Part shown: one piece after another, positions 62,265 through 64,000 of the stretch | Position numbering within the stretch: position 1 is the stretch's first letter | Layout: the number at the start of each line of letters is the position of its first letter | Notes under the pieces: model-generated | Told to the model about the DNA's origin: nothing | Databases searched by the model: none | Seen by the model: only the letters and a program-made list of their open reading frames with translations | Translations under genes and position numbers: made by a program | DNA from: Rhabdornis inornatus | Lineage: Eukaryota; Chordata; Aves; Passeriformes; Rhabdornithidae | DNA length: 64,000 nucleotides | Assembly: GCA_013397075.1 (NCBI GenBank) | Contig: VWZS01003477.1 | Coordinates: 1,302,001 to 1,366,000, forward strand | Reading direction: 5' to 3'

Positions 62265-64000
62265 CTCACTATCTTAAATTTAAAGAGCTGTTCACGCTGC
62301 AGTTTCACTGAATGATCCCATCAAAGGCTAATGCTATCCCTGAAGAATTACAGATCTATGCATGGCACTTCATATTTCCATAGTGCATTTATAGCTCAGG
62401 GTGGCAATACATTTTTCAGGCCTTTTTTTTCCCCCCAATTATAATGGTTTCTTGAAAGAAGGAATTTTAATTAGCTCTACAAAAGTTAAGGCAATGGCAA
62501 ATCAAAAGATTTGTACAAGATTAAAAATAGTAACATGAGAATTACTCCCTTCGAGGTGCAAAGGGCAAACCTACTGAATTCAATCATGCAACTGTGCAAA
62601 GACACCAGATTTTTTATGCAATGTCTCCTACAAGGCCCCTGGCAACCAACTCTGATGTTCTGATAGTTTTCAGTTCATAAAATAAAACCTGGCACCCTTA
62701 ATTACAAAAGCTTACTATAGGAAAGTGCACGACCCACTGCTCTGGCCATATGCTAATACAGCCAGAAATGACTCATCATTATATCAGAAAATGCCCAATG
62801 TCACACACTGAGAAACTAAGCCTACAATGGGATTGTGACTTTTCATTGCCATCACATGAGGAACAAAAGACTCAAGATCTATGACTTTCAAGAAAAGGAG
62901 CAAAGGAGAAAAAAAAATAAAAGATAGTTATCTTAAGCCCTTTTTTACCCCAAAGTGGTCTATAGCGAGTCACATGTAGACTAATTCAAGAGCCAGCAAT
63001 TCATACTTCAGTCTTGGTTTATGTAACTGTATGAAGGTGCTGAACTGAATGCTCATGAGGTCTGGAGCATGAAAAGGCACTACACAGAGATTCTTCTGTT
63101 TCCTTAGCAGATGAAAACCATGGTTTTCCTCTTCACTGAATAAACACTTTAGTAACAGTTTAATCAAGTAGAGAAAATAATCTACCAAAAATGCAGCCTT
63201 ACTGCATTACAAGAAATCTAGCCAAAGAGAACCGTGTATTTTAAAGAAGTGACCCTATTTAACAGATTAGATGGCATCTATAACTGAATAAACTATGGAT
63301 CAGTAATTCTTAATATAAGGAAAAGTTGAAGAAGGAAAAGATGATTTAACTACAAATGAAACCCCAGAAAACAGCAAAAACAGTTGGGGTCTAGTAGTCT
63401 ATATTTAACCTTAACCCTCTTCCACCTCTACATCCAAGACCAAAGATTTGTCAAGTATCTCCTCAGCCATGGGGACATCAATTTCTAGCAAGCTGTGAGT
63501 TACTCCATAAATGCTAGGAAGATTACCCTGATTTAACCTAACAGGCAGACAACTGTTCAGTTTTCTTTTACATTTTTTGTGTCTACAGGGTACATTATAC
63601 ATTGTATTGCATAAAGAAATCTTCATAAATAAAATCACATTTGTTTTTACCTTAACCTGACTTAATGTGAATTATAAGGCAAATTAAAGAAATGCCTGGG
63701 AAGGGAGGCAACAGACCAATATTTCAACATATTTCCCAGGGTATTCCAGGAAGGTGGCTCAAAGCATGCAAACCTCCTCCCTGGAAACCATGGTCAGGGA
63801 TGTAAAATATGGCATTCAAAATACTTAGGAAAACACCTTCATTTCCGAAGAGTGTAGCAGGCAACACGTCCTTATATTAACAATAAGAGCACATAAATTC
63901 TGAGGAAGAGTGAGTCATTCCTCAGTCCATTTCCTGAAGACCAAACAGATTAATCTGGATTTATGACAGAGTTTCTACTCCAGCTATAAAATATAACCCT

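Larger units (their letters stand above)
36570..64000 (-). other. TULP4: TULP4 large upstream intron (partial, at least 27.4 kb)
   Basis: This is everything upstream, in the sense of the minus-strand gene, of the first coding exon in the window. No minus-strand open frame matches the TULP4 initiator exon, which in the family encodes about 84 residues ahead of the VVLVRW exon. The start codon and promoter therefore probably lie beyond base 64000. Recognised contents are CR1 fragments at 48356-48813 and 57600-57915, a MIR-like SINE at 59098-59250, tandem duplications at 43244-43337, 49491-49510, 53541-53574 and 62241-62264, inverted repeats at 39550-39571 and 40500-40514, a GC-rich patch at 55295-55640 and a pyrimidine-rich stretch at 59570-59960. 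The remainder is AT-rich intronic sequence in which I see no gene, RNA gene or recognisable mobile element. Confidence 0.8.

Noticed and set aside
63411..63638. 75-codon minus-strand frame ending in an acidic tail, considered as the TULP4 first coding exon
   Set aside because: The translation has no resemblance to the conserved TULP4 N-terminus and lacks a suitable donor context; treated as chance.

Overview
The window is a piece of a vertebrate, almost certainly avian, nuclear genome. It is AT-rich, intron-dominated sequence. It contains three decayed CR1 LINE copies, two of which carry the characteristic CR1 3' end (ATTCTATGATTCT type), plus a few ancient CORE-SINE (MIR-like) relics. No LTR retrovirus, Alu-like or bacterial feature was recognised. 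A single assembly N sits at the end of a poly-T run (10677).

One gene explains all the coding signal: TULP4 (tubby-like protein 4, also called TUSP), on the minus strand. Eight consecutive internal coding exons run from right to left: 36569-36441, 36125-35964, 20091-19911, 17410-17276, 13019-12853, 4025-3801, 1661-1427 and 917-773. Their lengths (129, 162, 181, 135, 167, 225, 235 and 145 bases) join in phase into 459 complete codons plus two bases. All have AG acceptors and GT donors. They encode most of the N-terminal WD40 region, the SOCS box, the first part of the split tubby domain, and the start of the Ser/Pro/Lys-rich insertion. The initiator exon and 5' UTR should lie beyond 64000. The long Pro-rich exon, the rest of the tubby domain and the 3' UTR should lie left of base 1.

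Layout by region: 1-4025 holds three exons with short introns; 4026-12852 is an 8.8 kb intron; 12853-20091 holds three exons and a CR1 copy; 20092-35963 is a 15.9 kb intron with several inverted repeats and a GC-rich patch near 31.3 kb; 35964-36569 holds two exons separated by only 315 bases; 36570-64000 is at least 27.4 kb of the large upstream intron, with two CR1 copies, one clear MIR-like SINE, tandem duplications and candidate CTCF-like or AP-1-like sites.

I found no undescribed multi-gene system. The most interesting signals concern RNA processing of TULP4. The second exon here starts with a consensus 5' splice site (AG|GTAAGC) that is rebuilt as CAG|GTAAGC when joined to the preceding exon, and that preceding exon has the only donor of the eight lacking A at +3. 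There are also several intronic hairpins. Protein comparisons are from memory of the TULP4 family; no search was run.
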